Shown here one piece after another: positions 33,937 through 43,491 of a DNA stretch of 64,000 bases; position 1 is the stretch's first letter; each line of letters starts with the position of its first letter. The translations under genes were made by a program, and so were the position numbers. The notes under the pieces are model-generated. The model ran no database searches, was not told where the DNA came from, and saw only the letters and a list, made by a program, of their open reading frames with translations. Location of the stretch: contig NZ_CP193755.1 of the NCBI RefSeq assembly GCF_050847355.1, forward strand, positions 372,001 to 436,000. The letters run 5' to 3'. This DNA comes from Limimaricola sp027213785 (GTDB taxonomy: Bacteria; Pseudomonadota; Alphaproteobacteria; Rhodobacterales; Rhodobacteraceae).

Positions 33937-34790
33937 GGGGCGATCTCCCTCTGATCGATCAAGAGGACCTCGCCGAACTGCGCCGAGATCATGATGGCTA
34001 CGGGCTCCGACAAGGGCATGTCGGCGGATTGCGAAAGCGGTGCGAGGTCGCCGGGCCGCGCCAGGTCGAGCCCGGTCAGCGTCGCGCGCGGCTCGTCGGC
34101 GAGGCAGGCGCGGATCGCGGCCTCGATCTGCGCCGGGCTGGCGCGCTCGATGGCCATCCGCTCGGCCCGGTCGAGCGCGCGGTTCAGCACCACCGCCGCG
34201 GCCCGGTCCTCGGGCCCCAGCCGGACGTTGCGCGACGACATGGCGAGCCCGTCCGCCTCGCGCATGGTCGGCACGCCGACGATGTCGATGTTCATGTGCA
34301 GATCGCGCGCCATGCGGCGGATCACCTGAAGCTGCTGGTAGTCCTTTTCGCCGAAATAGGCGGCGTCGGGGCGGGTGATGTTGAACAGCTTGGTGACGAC
34401 GGTGGCGACGCCCCGGAAATGGCCGGGCCGCACCGCCCCATGCAGCCGCACGGCGAGGTCTCGCGTCTCGACGATGGTCTCGTCGCCCTCGGGATAGATC
34501 TCGTCGGCGCGCGGGATCAGCACCGCGTCGCAGCCCGCCGCCTCCAGCATCGCCAGATCGGCTTCTTCTGTGCGCGGATAGGTCTCCAGGTCCTTCGGAT
34601 CGCCGAACTGGGTCGGGTTCACGAAGATCGTCGCGACGACCCGGCCATGATCGCGTCTGGCCGCCTCGATCAGGCTCATATGGCCGGCATGCAGGGCGCC
34701 CATGGTGGTGACCAGGCCGATGCTCTGGCCCTCGGCGCGAAACCCCGCGACCGCGTCGCGGATGGCGGCGATGCTTCGGCAGATCTGCAT
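33933..34790 (-). CDS. panC: Pantothenate synthetase
   Basis: ATP-dependent ligase of 285 residues that joins pantoate and beta-alanine. Diagnostic motifs are TTMGALHAGHMSLIEAARR (HIGH-type, about 28-46), FVNPTQFGDPKDLETYPRT, FGEKDYQQLQVIRRM and AMSSRNVRL. GGAGG lies 5 bases before the ATG. Upstream gene in the panC-panB pair. Confidence 0.97.
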   Translation of the reverse strand: MQICRSIAAIRDAVAGFRAEGQSIGLVTTMGALHAGHMSLIEAARRDHGRVVATIFVNPTQFGDPKDLETYPRTEEADLAMLEAAGCDAVLIPRADEIYPEGDETIVETRDLAVRLHGAVRPGHFRGVATVVTKLFNITRPDAAYFGEKDYQQLQVIRRMARDLHMNIDIVGVPTMREADGLAMSSRNVRLGPEDRAAAVVLNRALDRAERMAIERASPAQIEAAIRACLADEPRATLTGLDLARPGDLAPLSQSADMPLSEPVAIMISAQFGEVLLIDQREIAP

Positions 34791-34861
34791 GAGGTCCTCC
34801 CAGACGTTGCGCGCCTTTTACGGGGGCGCGGGGGGCTTCACAACCGGGCAGGCGAGGGCGC

Positions 34862-35509
34862 TCAGGCGCTGGGTGGCCAGGCCTTGGGGAAGGCCGCGGG
34901 CAGGGGCCCCTGCTCGAGCAGCTCGGCATAGCTCGCGATCGAATGCCCCTCCTCGACATCGCTCACCGGTGGGCTCAGCCAGTGCACCGAGCCGATATGG
35001 CGAAAGCCGAAGAAGCGCGGTGGCAGGTGGCACAGCGTGTCGTCGGTGCGGCAGATGTTGAGCACGAAGCCCTCGCGGCCGAAATGCGCACGCCCGAGAT
35101 GCGTGCGCGGGCTGCCGAAGGAAAGGCTCGGCACCCCGAGCGAGGCGCCGACGATCTGCGCCGAGGCTCCGCCAAGGGAATGACCGATGATGAAGGCAGG
35201 TTTCTGCGGCTTGGCGAAGGCGTAGACGATCTGCGCGTGTTCGAGGAATCCCGCGTGCCAGATCGCGCCGCTGTCGCCCGCCGCCATGCGGAAGCCATGC
35301 GCATCGGGGGCGCGGTCATGGATGAAGTCGAAGTTGAACTCGAACCAGTCCGAGAATTCGTTGGTCCCGGCGATGTAGAGGATGCCGCGTTTCAGCATCG
35401 CCGCCTGCACGCCGCGCAGGTCGATGGTTTCGACGACGTCGGGCCCGTCCAGCCCCCCATCCATCCGGTCGATGATCCGCGCCGCCTCGGCGACATCGAG
35501 CGTCTTCAT
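34862..35509 (-). CDS. Lipase-like alpha/beta hydrolase (class 3 type)
   Basis: Hydrolase-fold protein of 215 residues, no signal peptide. The nucleophile elbow is IIGHSLGGASAQIVGASLG, with the serine in GHSLG, and a possible catalytic aspartate and histidine lie in NICRTDDTLCHLPP and DVEEGHSIASYAEL. Arrangement is that of fungal-type class 3 lipases. Natural substrate unknown. Divergent from the FAD dehydrogenase gene. Confidence 0.78.
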   Translation of the reverse strand: MKTLDVAEAARIIDRMDGGLDGPDVVETIDLRGVQAAMLKRGILYIAGTNEFSDWFEFNFDFIHDRAPDAHGFRMAAGDSGAIWHAGFLEHAQIVYAFAKPQKPAFIIGHSLGGASAQIVGASLGVPSLSFGSPRTHLGRAHFGREGFVLNICRTDDTLCHLPPRFFGFRHIGSVHWLSPPVSDVEEGHSIASYAELLEQGPLPAAFPKAWPPSA

Positions 35510-35693
35510 GGCTGCTCCCGGGACTATGCGCAGAGGGTGGCGTCATTGGACGTCATGCTTGCCGCGCCTGTCCAGAGTTTCCGCGCCTCCGCGCCGCTCT
35601 TGTCGCATTCGGCGCGCGAGAGGTCGCCGGGCTTCGGGCCGTTTCGCGGATTCGCGCGATGGTGCGGGCAAGGCCAGCCCCGGAGTGCGCGCG

Positions 35694-38192
35694 ATGAAGA
35701 CCCATGTGAAAGCCCTTGTCGTCGGCGGTGGCGCCGTCGGCACCTCGATCGCCTATCACCTCGCGAAAGCCGGGTGGGATGAGGTGATGCTTCTCGAGCG
35801 CGACGAGCTGACCTCGGGCTCGACATGGCACGCGGCCGGGCTGCTGCCTTATTTCAACATGTCCTACGCGACGACCTGGATCCACGACCATTCGATCAAG
35901 CTCTACAAGACACTGGAGCAGGAGACCGGGCTCGACGCCGGGTTCTTCGTGGTCGGCAATTTGCGCATGGCGCAGTCGAAGGCGCGCATGGATGAATACA
36001 TGCTCTATGCCTCGACCGCCGAGACGGTGGGCGTGCCGTTCGAATGGATGACGCCCGCGCAGATCAAGGAGCGCTGGCCGCTGGTGCGCACCGAGGACCT
36101 CGAAGGCGCGATCTTCCATCCGACCGACGGCTACATAAACCCCGCCGACGTCACCATGGCGATGGCCAAGGGCGCGCGGCAGAGGGGTGTCACGATCGAG
36201 CGCAAATGGCAGGTCGACGGCTACGACTGGACCGGCTCCGAATGGCGCGTGACCGTCACCAAGATGGTCGAGAAGGGCGGCAACCTCGTGCCCTCCGACG
36301 AGCAGGCCGTCATCACCGCCGAGCATGTCGTCACCGCCACCGGCAACCACGCGCAGCGCACCGCGCGCCTGCTCGGCATCAAGATCCCGGCGATCCCGGT
36401 CGAGCACCAGTTCATCGTCACCGAGCCCGACCCGGCCCTGGTCGAATGGCGCAAGGACAACCCGCAGCACCCGGTGCTGCGCGACGCCGACGCCAAGTGG
36501 TACGTGCGCGAGGAACGCGGTGGCTGGATCCTCGGGCCTTACGAGCGCGGCGCCCCCGCGCGCTTCCCCTACGGCGTGCCCGACAGCTTCCGTGCCGACC
36601 TGTTCCCGCTCGATCTCGACCGGATCGAGGAGGAATACATGTCGATGATTCATCGTATCCCGTCCTCGGAGACGGTGGGGCTCAAGGACGATTTCAACGG
36701 CCCGATCTGCTACACGCCCGACGGCAACCCGCTGATCGGCCCGGCGCCGGGCCTGCGCAACATGTGGCTGGCCGAGGGCTTTTCCTTCGGTATCACGGCG
36801 GCTGGCGGGGCGGGGCACTACCTCGCGCAGATGATGGTCGAGGGCGAGGCCGAGATCGACATGGCGTCGCTCGACCCCAAGCGGTTCGGGTCTTGGATGA
36901 CGACCGACTATGCCGTGGCCAAGAACGAGGAGGCCTATGAGCACGTCTACATCCTGCACCACCCCGACGAGGAGCGCCCGGCGGCGCGACCGCTGCGCAC
37001 CTCGCCCGCCTATGACCGGCAGAAGAAGGCAGGCGCGCAGTTCGGGCAGGTGAACGGCTGGGAACGGCCGAATTATTATGGCCCCGCCGATGCGCCCGAG
37101 GGCTTCGACCACGACGCCCGCTCGTTCCGGCGGGGCGGCTGGTGGGAATACGCGGCAAGCGAGGCGAAGGCGATCCGCGAAGGCGTCGGGCTGATCGACG
37201 CCACGGCGTTTGCCAAGCACGAGGTGAAGGGGCCGGGCGCGGCGGCCTTCCTCGACTGGTTCACCACCAACAAGCTGCCGAAGGTCGGCCGCATCAACCT
37301 CACCTACGCGCTGACGGATGCCGGCACCACGCGCACCGAATACACCATCGTGCGGCTGGCCGAGGACCGGTTCTACCTCGTCTCGGCCGGGGTCTGGGCG
37401 GCCTATGACGGCGATTTCCTACGAAAGGCCGTGGAGGACAAGGAGGCCGAGTTCGGCCGGATCGACGTGCAGGACGTGACCACGCAATGGGGCGTCTTCG
37501 CCATCGCGGGCCCCCGTTCGCGCGAGGTGCTGAACCGGCTGGTGCGCGACGCCGACCCCGCGACGGTGCTGTCGAACAAGCGGTTCCCATGGCTGTCGTG
37601 CCGCGAGATCGAACTGGGCATGGTGCCGGTGCGGGCGCTGCGCGTCGCCTATACCGGTGAGCTGGGCTGGGAGTTGCACCATCCGATCGAGATGCAGACC
37701 CACCTGTGGGACAGGCTGGTGGAGGCGGGCGCGCCTTCGGGAATGAAACTGGTGGGCGCGCGGGCGCAGAACTGGCTCCGGCAGGAGAAGTCCTACCGCG
37801 CCTTCGGCACCGAGCTGGGCCGGGATGCTACGCCGCTCGAGGCCGGTCTCGACCGCTTCGTCGACCTGTCCAAGGAGTTCCACGGCAAGGCGGCGATGGA
37901 GGGTATCGGCATCCGCTCGAAATGCGTGACGCTGTTGATCGACGGGCCGCAGGACGCCGATCCGTGGGGCCGCGAGGCGCTCTATGCGGGTGGTGAGAAG
38001 GTCGGGCGGCTGACCTCGGGCGGTTGGTCGGCGGCCTTCGGGAAGTCCATCGGCATGGGCTATGTGCGCCCGGATCTGGCGGCGCCGGGGACGAAGCTCA
38101 AGCTCAGGATGTTCCGCGAGTTGTGGGATGCCGAAGTCTGCGAGGACAGCCCCTACGATCCCGCCAACGCTACGATCCGCGCCGACGGCTAG
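35694..38192 (+). CDS. GcvT-family FAD-dependent dehydrogenase (dimethylglycine/sarcosine dehydrogenase-like)
   Basis: Fusion enzyme of 832 residues. An FAD-binding DAO domain (about 1-365, VVGGGAVGTSIAYHLAKAGW) is followed by the small FAO_M linker and a GcvT aminomethyltransferase domain with its C-terminal barrel (about 430-825). The segment TSGSTWHAAGLL holds a histidine at the place where dimethylglycine and sarcosine dehydrogenases bind FAD covalently. It should oxidise an N-methyl amine and pass the one-carbon unit to tetrahydrofolate. The exact substrate (dimethylglycine, sarcosine or another methylamine) is not decided; no betaine-pathway genes are adjacent. Confidence 0.88.
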   Translation: MKTHVKALVVGGGAVGTSIAYHLAKAGWDEVMLLERDELTSGSTWHAAGLLPYFNMSYATTWIHDHSIKLYKTLEQETGLDAGFFVVGNLRMAQSKARMDEYMLYASTAETVGVPFEWMTPAQIKERWPLVRTEDLEGAIFHPTDGYINPADVTMAMAKGARQRGVTIERKWQVDGYDWTGSEWRVTVTKMVEKGGNLVPSDEQAVITAEHVVTATGNHAQRTARLLGIKIPAIPVEHQFIVTEPDPALVEWRKDNPQHPVLRDADAKWYVREERGGWILGPYERGAPARFPYGVPDSFRADLFPLDLDRIEEEYMSMIHRIPSSETVGLKDDFNGPICYTPDGNPLIGPAPGLRNMWLAEGFSFGITAAGGAGHYLAQMMVEGEAEIDMASLDPKRFGSWMTTDYAVAKNEEAYEHVYILHHPDEERPAARPLRTSPAYDRQKKAGAQFGQVNGWERPNYYGPADAPEGFDHDARSFRRGGWWEYAASEAKAIREGVGLIDATAFAKHEVKGPGAAAFLDWFTTNKLPKVGRINLTYALTDAGTTRTEYTIVRLAEDRFYLVSAGVWAAYDGDFLRKAVEDKEAEFGRIDVQDVTTQWGVFAIAGPRSREVLNRLVRDADPATVLSNKRFPWLSCREIELGMVPVRALRVAYTGELGWELHHPIEMQTHLWDRLVEAGAPSGMKLVGARAQNWLRQEKSYRAFGTELGRDATPLEAGLDRFVDLSKEFHGKAAMEGIGIRSKCVTLLIDGPQDADPWGREALYAGGEKVGRLTSGGWSAAFGKSIGMGYVRPDLAAPGTKLKLRMFRELWDAEVCEDSPYDPANATIRADG

Positions 38193-38209
38193 ATCGCGGT
38201 GCGCCCGTC

Positions 38210-38701
38210 CTACCGGGCGGGCGCACCCCCCCGGCAGGCGCGCTCCAGCGCCGCGAGGTCGAGCTTCACCATCTCCATCATCGCCGCCATCAGCCGTTTC
38301 GACTGGTCTTCATCCGCCTCCCGCAGCATCGCCTCGAAAGGCTCGGGCACCAGTTGCCAGCGCAGACCGTAGCGATCCTTGAGCCAGCCGCACTGCATCT
38401 CCTCCCCGCCATCCGCCAGCAGGGCCGCCCAGAGCCGGTCCAGCCCGGCCTGATCGGGGCAGGGGACCGAGAGCGAGACCGATTCGTTGAAGGTGGCGTA
38501 GGGCCCGCCGTTCAGCGCCTGCATCTCCTGACCGTCGAGGCTGAACTCGACGAGGATGACGTCGCCGGCGCGGCCGCCGGGCCAGTCCATGGCACTGGTG
38601 TTGCGCGCGGTGATCTCCGAGTTCGGAAAGACCGAGACATAGAACTCGGCGGCCTCCTCTGCCTGCCCGTCGAACCATAGGCAGGGTCTGATCCTTGGCA
38701 T
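38210..38701 (-). CDS. PhnB-like VOC family protein
   Basis: Protein of 163 residues of the 3-demethylubiquinone-methyltransferase/PhnB-like VOC group. Segments are MPRIRPCLWFDGQAEEAAEF, FPNSEI, MQALNGGPYATFNESVSLSV and CGWLKDRYGLRWQLVP. The WQLVP ending and the lack of clear metal ligands are usual in this group. Function unknown. Separated from the purine operon by that operon's terminator. Confidence 0.87.
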   Translation of the reverse strand: MPRIRPCLWFDGQAEEAAEFYVSVFPNSEITARNTSAMDWPGGRAGDVILVEFSLDGQEMQALNGGPYATFNESVSLSVPCPDQAGLDRLWAALLADGGEEMQCGWLKDRYGLRWQLVPEPFEAMLREADEDQSKRLMAAMMEMVKLDLAALERACRGGAPAR

Positions 38702-38761
38702 GTCGCGTCCTCCCTTGCGCTGGCGCCATGCTACACGGGGGGCGGATCATGCGCGAACACG

Positions 38762-38788
38762 AAAAGGCCCGCCACGGGGGCGGGCCTT
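38762..38788 (-). terminator. Rho-independent terminator of the purine (xdh-ABC) operon
   Basis: Read on the minus strand, a perfect 10-bp stem (AAGGCCCGCC / GGCGGGCCTT) with a 5-base loop ends in TTTT. It begins 22 bases after the stop of the binding-protein gene and closes the seven-gene unit that starts with xdhA. Confidence 0.88.
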
Positions 38789-38809
38789 CGAGTTGTCGCT
38801 GGAGGCAGG

Positions 38810-39886
38810 TTACTGCGGGATGTCGCCCTCGATCCCCTCGACGTAGAAGTTCATGCCGAGCAGCGTCTCGTCATCGGCCACCTCGCCCTCGGCCAGCCAT
38901 TCCGAGCCGTCCTGCTTGTTGATCGGGCCGGTGAAGGGGTGGGTCTCGCCGGCGGCGATCGCATCCTTGAGCGCCAGCGCGGCCTCCTTCACCTCGGCCG
39001 GCACGGCCTCGGTGATCTCACCGATCTCCACCATGCCGCTGTCGATGCCGCCCCAGGTATCGGTCGACTCCCAGCTGCCGTCGATCACCGCGCCGACCCG
39101 GTCGACGTAATACTGGTTCCAGTTGTCGATGATCGAGCTGACCCGCGGCTCGGGCGCGTAGTCGAGCATGTCGGAGGCCTGGCCGAAGGTGATGACGTCG
39201 CCCGCCTCCTGCGCCGCAGCTTGCGGCGCCGTGGAATCGGTGTGCTGCAGGATCACGTCGGCGCCGGCGTCGATCAGCGCCTTGGCGGCCTCGGCCTCTT
39301 TCGCCGGGTCGAACCATGTGTAGGCCCAGACCACGCGGAACTCGACCTCGGGGTTGACCTTCTTGGCCTGGATGTAGGCGGCGTTGATGCCGCGGATCAC
39401 CTCGGGGATCGGGTAGGAGCCGATATAGCCGATGATGTTGCTCTCGGTCATCTCACCGGCGATCAGGCCCTGCACGGCGCGGCCCTCGTAGAAGCGGGCC
39501 GAGTAGGTCGAGACGTTGTCGGCGCGCTGATAGCCGGTGGCGTGCTCGAACTTCACGTCCGGGAACTTCGCCGCGACGTTCATCGTCGGCTCCATGAAGC
39601 CGAAGGAAGTGGTGAAGATCAGGTCCGCTCCCTGCAGCGCCATCTGCGTCAGCACGCGCTCGGCGTCGGGGCCCTCGGGGACGCTTTCGACATAGACCGT
39701 CTCGACCTTGTCGCCGTACTCTTCCTCGACCGCGAGGCGGCCCTGGTCGTGCTGGTAGGACCAGCCCAGATCGCCGATCGGGCCGACATAGATGAAGCCA
39801 ACCTTGGTCTTGTCGTCCTGCGCCATCGCCCCGGTGGCGAGGCCCATGGCGGCGGTGGCACCCAGAAGCACTGTCTTGAAGGTCAT
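38810..39886 (-). CDS. BMP-family ABC transporter substrate-binding protein (purine operon)
   Basis: Periplasmic protein of 358 residues with a Sec signal peptide (about 1-22, ending GAMAQ). BMP-family features are KVGFIYVGPIGDLGWSYQHD, GYIGSYPIPEVIRGINA, and VILQHTDSTAPQAAAQE. Compared with the other binding protein in the window (2834-3829) the ligand-contact loops differ: it has GDLGWSYQH where that one has FDKSFNE. A base such as xanthine, hypoxanthine or urate is more likely than a nucleoside, from the linked xanthine dehydrogenase. Last gene of the operon. Confidence 0.9.
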   Translation of the reverse strand: MTFKTVLLGATAAMGLATGAMAQDDKTKVGFIYVGPIGDLGWSYQHDQGRLAVEEEYGDKVETVYVESVPEGPDAERVLTQMALQGADLIFTTSFGFMEPTMNVAAKFPDVKFEHATGYQRADNVSTYSARFYEGRAVQGLIAGEMTESNIIGYIGSYPIPEVIRGINAAYIQAKKVNPEVEFRVVWAYTWFDPAKEAEAAKALIDAGADVILQHTDSTAPQAAAQEAGDVITFGQASDMLDYAPEPRVSSIIDNWNQYYVDRVGAVIDGSWESTDTWGGIDSGMVEIGEITEAVPAEVKEAALALKDAIAAGETHPFTGPINKQDGSEWLAEGEVADDETLLGMNFYVEGIEGDIPQ

Positions 39887-39917
39887 GTCGTTGTTCCCTG
39901 TTGGTGGATCTTCCGCC

Positions 39918-40829
39918 TCAGCTCGAGGCGTGGAAGCTGCGGCCGAGCGAGCCGGGGGCGCGCCCCGCCCGCAGGATGACGAGAACGAGGATGGTCGCCA
40001 AGTAGGGCGCCATCTGCAGGTATTCGATCGGGATCTGCACGCCGCCCGAGGCCTGCAGCGCCAGTTGCAGCGCCGTGGCACCGCCGAACAGCCAGGCGCC
40101 CAGCACCAGCCGACCCGGTCGCCAGCTGGCGAAGACGACGATGGCGAGCGCGATCCAGCCGGCGCCGGCGGTCATCCCTTCGGTCCATTGCGGCACGCGC
40201 ACGAGGCTGAGATAGGCGCCGCCCAGCCCCGCGCAGGCGCCGCCGAAGGCGATGGCCAAAAGCCGCACCCGCACCACCTTGTAGCCGAGCGCATGCGCCG
40301 CGTCGTGGTTCTCGCCTACCGCGCGCAGCACCCGGCCGGCACGGGTCCGGTTGAGAAACAGCCAGACGCCGAGCACGATGAAGAGCGCGATGTAGACCAT
40401 GGCGTCGTGGCGAAACAGCACCGGGCCGAAAAAGGGAATGTCGCGCAGCACCGGCAGGTAGAGATCCGGCACCACCGGACCCTTCACGCCGATATAACCC
40501 TGTCCCAGAAGCGCCGAGAGGCCGAGGCCGAACAGCGTCAGCGCAAGGCCGGTCGCCACCTGGTTCGACAGGAACAGCTGGGTGAGCACGCCGAAGACCA
40601 TCGACAGCAGCGCCGCGCCCAAGGCCGCCCCCGCGAAGCCGAGCCAGGGCGAGCCGGTCGAGGTCGCGGCGATGAAGCCGCAGACCGCGCCGGTGATCAT
40701 CATCCCCTCGACGCCGAGGTTGAGCACGCCGGCGCGTTCGACCACCAGCTCGCCGATCGCGGCGAGCAGGATCGGGGTGGAGACGATGATGATCGCCGAG
40801 AGCAGCAGGATCGGGTCGATATTGCTCAT
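39918..40829 (-). CDS. ABC transporter permease (purine operon, second)
   Basis: Inner-membrane permease of 303 residues with about eight to nine hydrophobic segments. The GELVVERAGVLNLGVEGMM stretch near residue 26 is the hallmark of the second permease in BMP-type systems (YufQ-like). The ATG overlaps the stop of the first permease by 4 bases. The binding-protein gene follows after 31 bases. Confidence 0.92.
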   Translation of the reverse strand: MSNIDPILLLSAIIIVSTPILLAAIGELVVERAGVLNLGVEGMMITGAVCGFIAATSTGSPWLGFAGAALGAALLSMVFGVLTQLFLSNQVATGLALTLFGLGLSALLGQGYIGVKGPVVPDLYLPVLRDIPFFGPVLFRHDAMVYIALFIVLGVWLFLNRTRAGRVLRAVGENHDAAHALGYKVVRVRLLAIAFGGACAGLGGAYLSLVRVPQWTEGMTAGAGWIALAIVVFASWRPGRLVLGAWLFGGATALQLALQASGGVQIPIEYLQMAPYLATILVLVILRAGRAPGSLGRSFHASS

Positions 40830-41908
40830 GCCGCCACCCTCCGGCCGAAACGGATGCTGAAATTGGTCAGAAGATCGACCGCCAGCAGGAAGAACAGCAG
40901 CATGCCCTGGAACATCTGGATCGCGGCCAGCGGCAGGTTCATCTGCAGCTGCGCCAGCTCGCCGCCGATATAGGTGAGCGCCATCAGCAGCCCGGCCAGC
41001 AGGATGCCGATCGGGTTCAGCCGCCCGAGGAAGGCCACGATGATCGCGGTGAAGCCGTAGCCCACGTTGAAGTCGATGCTGAGCCGACCCGCGGGACCGG
41101 CCACCTCGAACATCCCCGCAAGCCCGGCAAGCCCGCCGGAGATGCCCATGCAGACCACGACGAGCCAGCCCGGATTGACGCCGCCGAAGACGGCGGCGCG
41201 TGGGCTCTGCCCGGCGAGGCGGACCCTGAAGCCGAGCTGGTGGCGGGTCATCACCACCTGGCCCACGATCACCGCGGCAAAGGCCAGCGCCACGCCCCAG
41301 TGCAGCCCGGTGCCCGGGATCAGGTCGAGATTGGCGGCGGAGGGGTATTGCGCGAGGTTGCGTGAGCCGGGAAAGCCCATGCCCTCGGGGTTGCGAAGCA
41401 GCCCCAGCGACATCGAGGCCAGCAGCGCTTCGGCGACATAGACCAGCATCAGCGAGACCAGCACCTCGTTGGTGCCGAAGCGGACCTTCAGCAGCGCCGG
41501 GATCATCGCCCAGAGCAGCCCGCCCAGCGCGCCCGCGACGATCATCGCGGGAAACACGATCCACGTTTCGGCGGGATAGATGGCAAGGCCGGTGGCGGCG
41601 GCGCAGATCGCCCCGAGGATGTATTGCCCCTCGGCGCCGATGTTCCAGATCCCAGCCCGGAAGCCCAGGGAGAGGCCGATGGCGATGAGGATCAGCGGCC
41701 CCGCCTTCACGAGGAGCTGGGGCCGCGAATAGGAGGCGAAATCCCCGAAGAGCGGGTCCCAGAAGATGGTGCGGATCGCCTCGACCGGGTCCTTGCCCAG
41801 GAGCGCGAACATCAGCCCGCCCGCCACCATGGTCAGCGCCACGGCAACGAAGGGCGTGGCGATCGTCCAGGCGTGGGACGGTTCGGGGCGGCGGTCGAGC
41901 CGGATCAC
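40826..41908 (-). CDS. ABC transporter permease (purine operon, first)
   Basis: Inner-membrane permease of 360 residues (YufP-like) with about ten hydrophobic segments. The FRAGIWNIGAEGQYILGAIC stretch near residue 84 is typical. The 59 bases between the ATPase stop and this ATG are the only real gap in the operon besides the one before the binding protein. Confidence 0.92.
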   Translation of the reverse strand: MIRLDRRPEPSHAWTIATPFVAVALTMVAGGLMFALLGKDPVEAIRTIFWDPLFGDFASYSRPQLLVKAGPLILIAIGLSLGFRAGIWNIGAEGQYILGAICAAATGLAIYPAETWIVFPAMIVAGALGGLLWAMIPALLKVRFGTNEVLVSLMLVYVAEALLASMSLGLLRNPEGMGFPGSRNLAQYPSAANLDLIPGTGLHWGVALAFAAVIVGQVVMTRHQLGFRVRLAGQSPRAAVFGGVNPGWLVVVCMGISGGLAGLAGMFEVAGPAGRLSIDFNVGYGFTAIIVAFLGRLNPIGILLAGLLMALTYIGGELAQLQMNLPLAAIQMFQGMLLFFLLAVDLLTNFSIRFGRRVAA

Positions 41909-41967
41909 ACGGTGGCTCCCGAGGCGCGGGGCCCCTGCTTCTTCACTCCGGAAATAATCAAGATCCC

Positions 41968-43491
41968 TCAGCCTTCCCCATGCGCTGGCGTCATGTCATG
42001 CGCGCCGCCCAGCATCATCCCGATCTCATCGATACCCAGCCCCTCTGCCGGGCGCGGCGCGCTCAGGCTGCCGCCGTTCAGCGCCGCGAAGCGGTCCGAG
42101 ATCTCCATCAGCTCGTCGAGGTCCTGGCTGATGACGATCAGCGCCGCACCCGCCTCGGCGAGGTCCAAGAGCGCCTGCCGGATCGTCGCGGCGGCGGCGG
42201 CGTCGACGCCCCAGGTGGGCTGGTTCACGACCAGTACCTCGGGGCGCTGCATGATCTCGCGACCGATGACGAATTTCTGCAGGTTGCCGCCCGACAGCGC
42301 CCGCGCCGCGGTGCCGGCACCCGGCGTGCGTACGTCGAAACGCTGGATCACCCGCTCGGCGAAACCGCGGGCCCGGCCCCAGCGCAGAAAGCCGTGCCGC
42401 ACCAGATCCTCGCGCGGACCGGCGGTCAGAAGCGCGTTCTCGGTGAGGCTCATATCCGGGGCGGCGGCGTGGCCCATGCGCTCCTCGGGGGCGCAGAGAA
42501 GTCCCATCCGGCGGCGTGCATTGACGCCAACGGTACCGATTTCGCGGCCCTTCAGGCGGATCATGCCGGGCGCCACGGACATTTCGCCCGACAGCGCCAT
42601 GGCCAGCTCGTCCTGACCGTTGCCGGCGACGCCGCCGATGCCGAGCACCTCGCCCGCGCGCAGGCTCAGGTCGATATGCTTGAGAGCGGTGCCGAAGGCG
42701 CGCGGGGCGGGGGCCGAGAGGCCGGTCAGCTCCAGCACCACCTCGCCGGTGCGACCGCCCGCGCGCGAAGGTGTGGACAGCGTCGCGCCGACCATCTGCT
42801 CAGCCATGTCGCGCGCGGCCGTGACCTTGGGGTCGCATTTGCCGACCACCTTGCCATGGCGCAGGATCGTCGCGCTGTCGCAGATGGTGCGGATCTCCTC
42901 CAGCTTGTGGCTGATATAGAGGATCGAGACGCCCTCGGCGCGCAGCTTGCGCAGCGTCTCGAACAGGATCTGCACTTCCTGCGGGGTCAGCACCGAGGTC
43001 GGCTCATCCATGATCAGGAGCCGGGGCTCCTGCAGCAGGCAGCGCACGATTTCGACCCGCTGGCGTTCGCCGGCCGAGAGGTCTCCGACGATGCGGTCGG
43101 GGTCGAGCGGCAGGCCGTAGGATTGCGAGACCTCGCGAATCTGCGCCGCGAGTCGGTTCAGCGCGGGCGGCGTCTCCATGCCCAGCGCCACGTTCTCGGC
43201 CACGCTCATCGCGTCGAAGAGCGAGAAATGCTGGAACACCATGGCGACGCCGGCGGCGCGTGCGGCGCGGGGTTCCGGCGGCGCGAAGGGCTGGCCGTCG
43301 AGGCGCATGGTCCCGGCATCGGGCTGCACGAGGCCGTAGATCGTCTTGACCAGCGTCGACTTGCCCGCGCCGTTCTCGCCCAGAAGCGCATGGACCTCGC
43401 CGCGCGCGATGTCGAAGGATACCTCCGAATTGGCCACGACGCCGGGATAGGCCTTGGTCAGGCCGGACAGCTCCAGCAACGGCGTCGTCAT
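41968..43491 (-). CDS. ABC transporter ATP-binding protein (purine operon)
   Basis: Double-domain ATPase of 507 residues, paralogous to that at 1156-2757. The first domain has Walker A GENGAGKST (38-46), signature LSAGERQRVEI and Walker B LLIMDEPT. The second has degenerate Walker A (GVAGNGQDELA), signature LSGGNLQKFV and VNQPTWGVDAAA. Its ATG overlaps the xdhC stop by 4 bases, so transporter translation is directly coupled to the dehydrogenase genes. Confidence 0.93.
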   Translation of the reverse strand: MTTPLLELSGLTKAYPGVVANSEVSFDIARGEVHALLGENGAGKSTLVKTIYGLVQPDAGTMRLDGQPFAPPEPRAARAAGVAMVFQHFSLFDAMSVAENVALGMETPPALNRLAAQIREVSQSYGLPLDPDRIVGDLSAGERQRVEIVRCLLQEPRLLIMDEPTSVLTPQEVQILFETLRKLRAEGVSILYISHKLEEIRTICDSATILRHGKVVGKCDPKVTAARDMAEQMVGATLSTPSRAGGRTGEVVLELTGLSAPAPRAFGTALKHIDLSLRAGEVLGIGGVAGNGQDELAMALSGEMSVAPGMIRLKGREIGTVGVNARRRMGLLCAPEERMGHAAAPDMSLTENALLTAGPREDLVRHGFLRWGRARGFAERVIQRFDVRTPGAGTAARALSGGNLQKFVIGREIMQRPEVLVVNQPTWGVDAAAAATIRQALLDLAEAGAALIVISQDLDELMEISDRFAALNGGSLSAPRPAEGLGIDEIGMMLGGAHDMTPAHGEG

